From JAVBKU01 sp031553875 (GTDB lineage: Bacteria; Bacteroidota; Bacteroidia; Bacteroidales; Rikenellaceae): 13,288 nt of DNA. Shown piece by piece: positions 13,192 through 13,288 of the stretch. The position numbers and the translations under genes were made by a program. Position 1 is the first letter of the stretch, and each line of letters begins with the position of its first letter. Under the pieces are notes generated by a model. The model saw nothing but the letters and a program-made list of their open reading frames with translations. It made no database searches and was not told the origin of the DNA. The DNA is taken from positions 1 through 13,288 of the forward strand of contig JAVBKU010000035.1 in assembly GCA_031553875.1 (NCBI GenBank). Reading direction: 5' to 3'.

Positions 13192-13288
13192 GAAGAGAAC
13201 TATTTGCGATAGTTTATTTCGCCTTTGGCGACCTACTTTTAGCATTGCCCCAAAAGTAGGCAAAAGGTCTAGCCGCGTCTTCTGCCGG
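13188..13288 (+). repeat. Dispersed hairpin-chain element, copy 3 (cut by window end)
   Basis: It begins with GTACGA as copy 1 does. It carries AACTAT/ATAGTT (13198-13203/13209-13214), TCGCC/GGCGA (13219-13231), and the main hairpin CCTACTTTTAG/CCAAAAGTAGG (13232-13242/13250-13260, one mismatch). From 13243 (the loop CATTGCC) to the window end it is identical to copy 1 (4173-4218). The window stops inside the left arm of the long stem, so the right arm cannot be checked. Confidence 0.85.

Overview
This looks like a chromosomal housekeeping segment from a member of the Bacteroidota, most likely Bacteroidales near Alistipes/Rikenellaceae. Three things suggest this. The 5' end of a 16S rRNA gene at the left edge (minus strand) reads like Alistipes-type 16S. 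The promoters fit the Bacteroidota pattern TTTG-N19-TAnnTTTG, not the E. coli -35/-10 pattern. Most genes lack a well-placed Shine-Dalgarno sequence. The genus is inferred from memory of 16S sequences, not from a search.

Layout. (1) 1-458: start of an rrn operon reading out of the window to the left, with a leader of about 285 nt, a boxA-like site and a textbook promoter. (2) 520-1602 minus: a flippase-like integral membrane protein (LPG_synthase_TM family), divergent from (3) 1783-4060 plus: tgt (queuosine tRNA modification) followed after 46 nt by an LptF/LptG-family lipopolysaccharide permease, ending in a perfect 17-bp hairpin terminator. (4) 4364-7698 minus: mntP (Mn2+ exporter) downstream of valS (valyl-tRNA synthetase), separated by a valS terminator. 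(5) 8115-10544 plus: lon protease, with its own promoter and terminator. (6) 10948-12903 plus: dnaG primase, again with promoter and terminator.

The coding part is ordinary core metabolism: tRNA modification and charging, envelope biogenesis, metal homeostasis, proteolysis and replication. The unusual material is in the gaps. A dispersed intergenic element occurs three times in about 9 kb, always in the same orientation (4127-4323, 10653-10812, and 13188 to the window end). Each complete copy is a chain of hairpins ending in a long stem. Copies 1 and 2 differ in that stem by two paired (compensatory) changes, so the fold itself seems to be conserved. The copies share their 3' part and differ at the 5' end. 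The most extended copy (3) is preceded by a further region, 13019-13136, that can fold into a closed multi-helix structure.

A second recurring pattern is at the promoters. The -7 boxes of tgt, lon and dnaG each run directly into an inverted repeat centred within a few bases of the predicted transcription start, and valS shows a weaker version.
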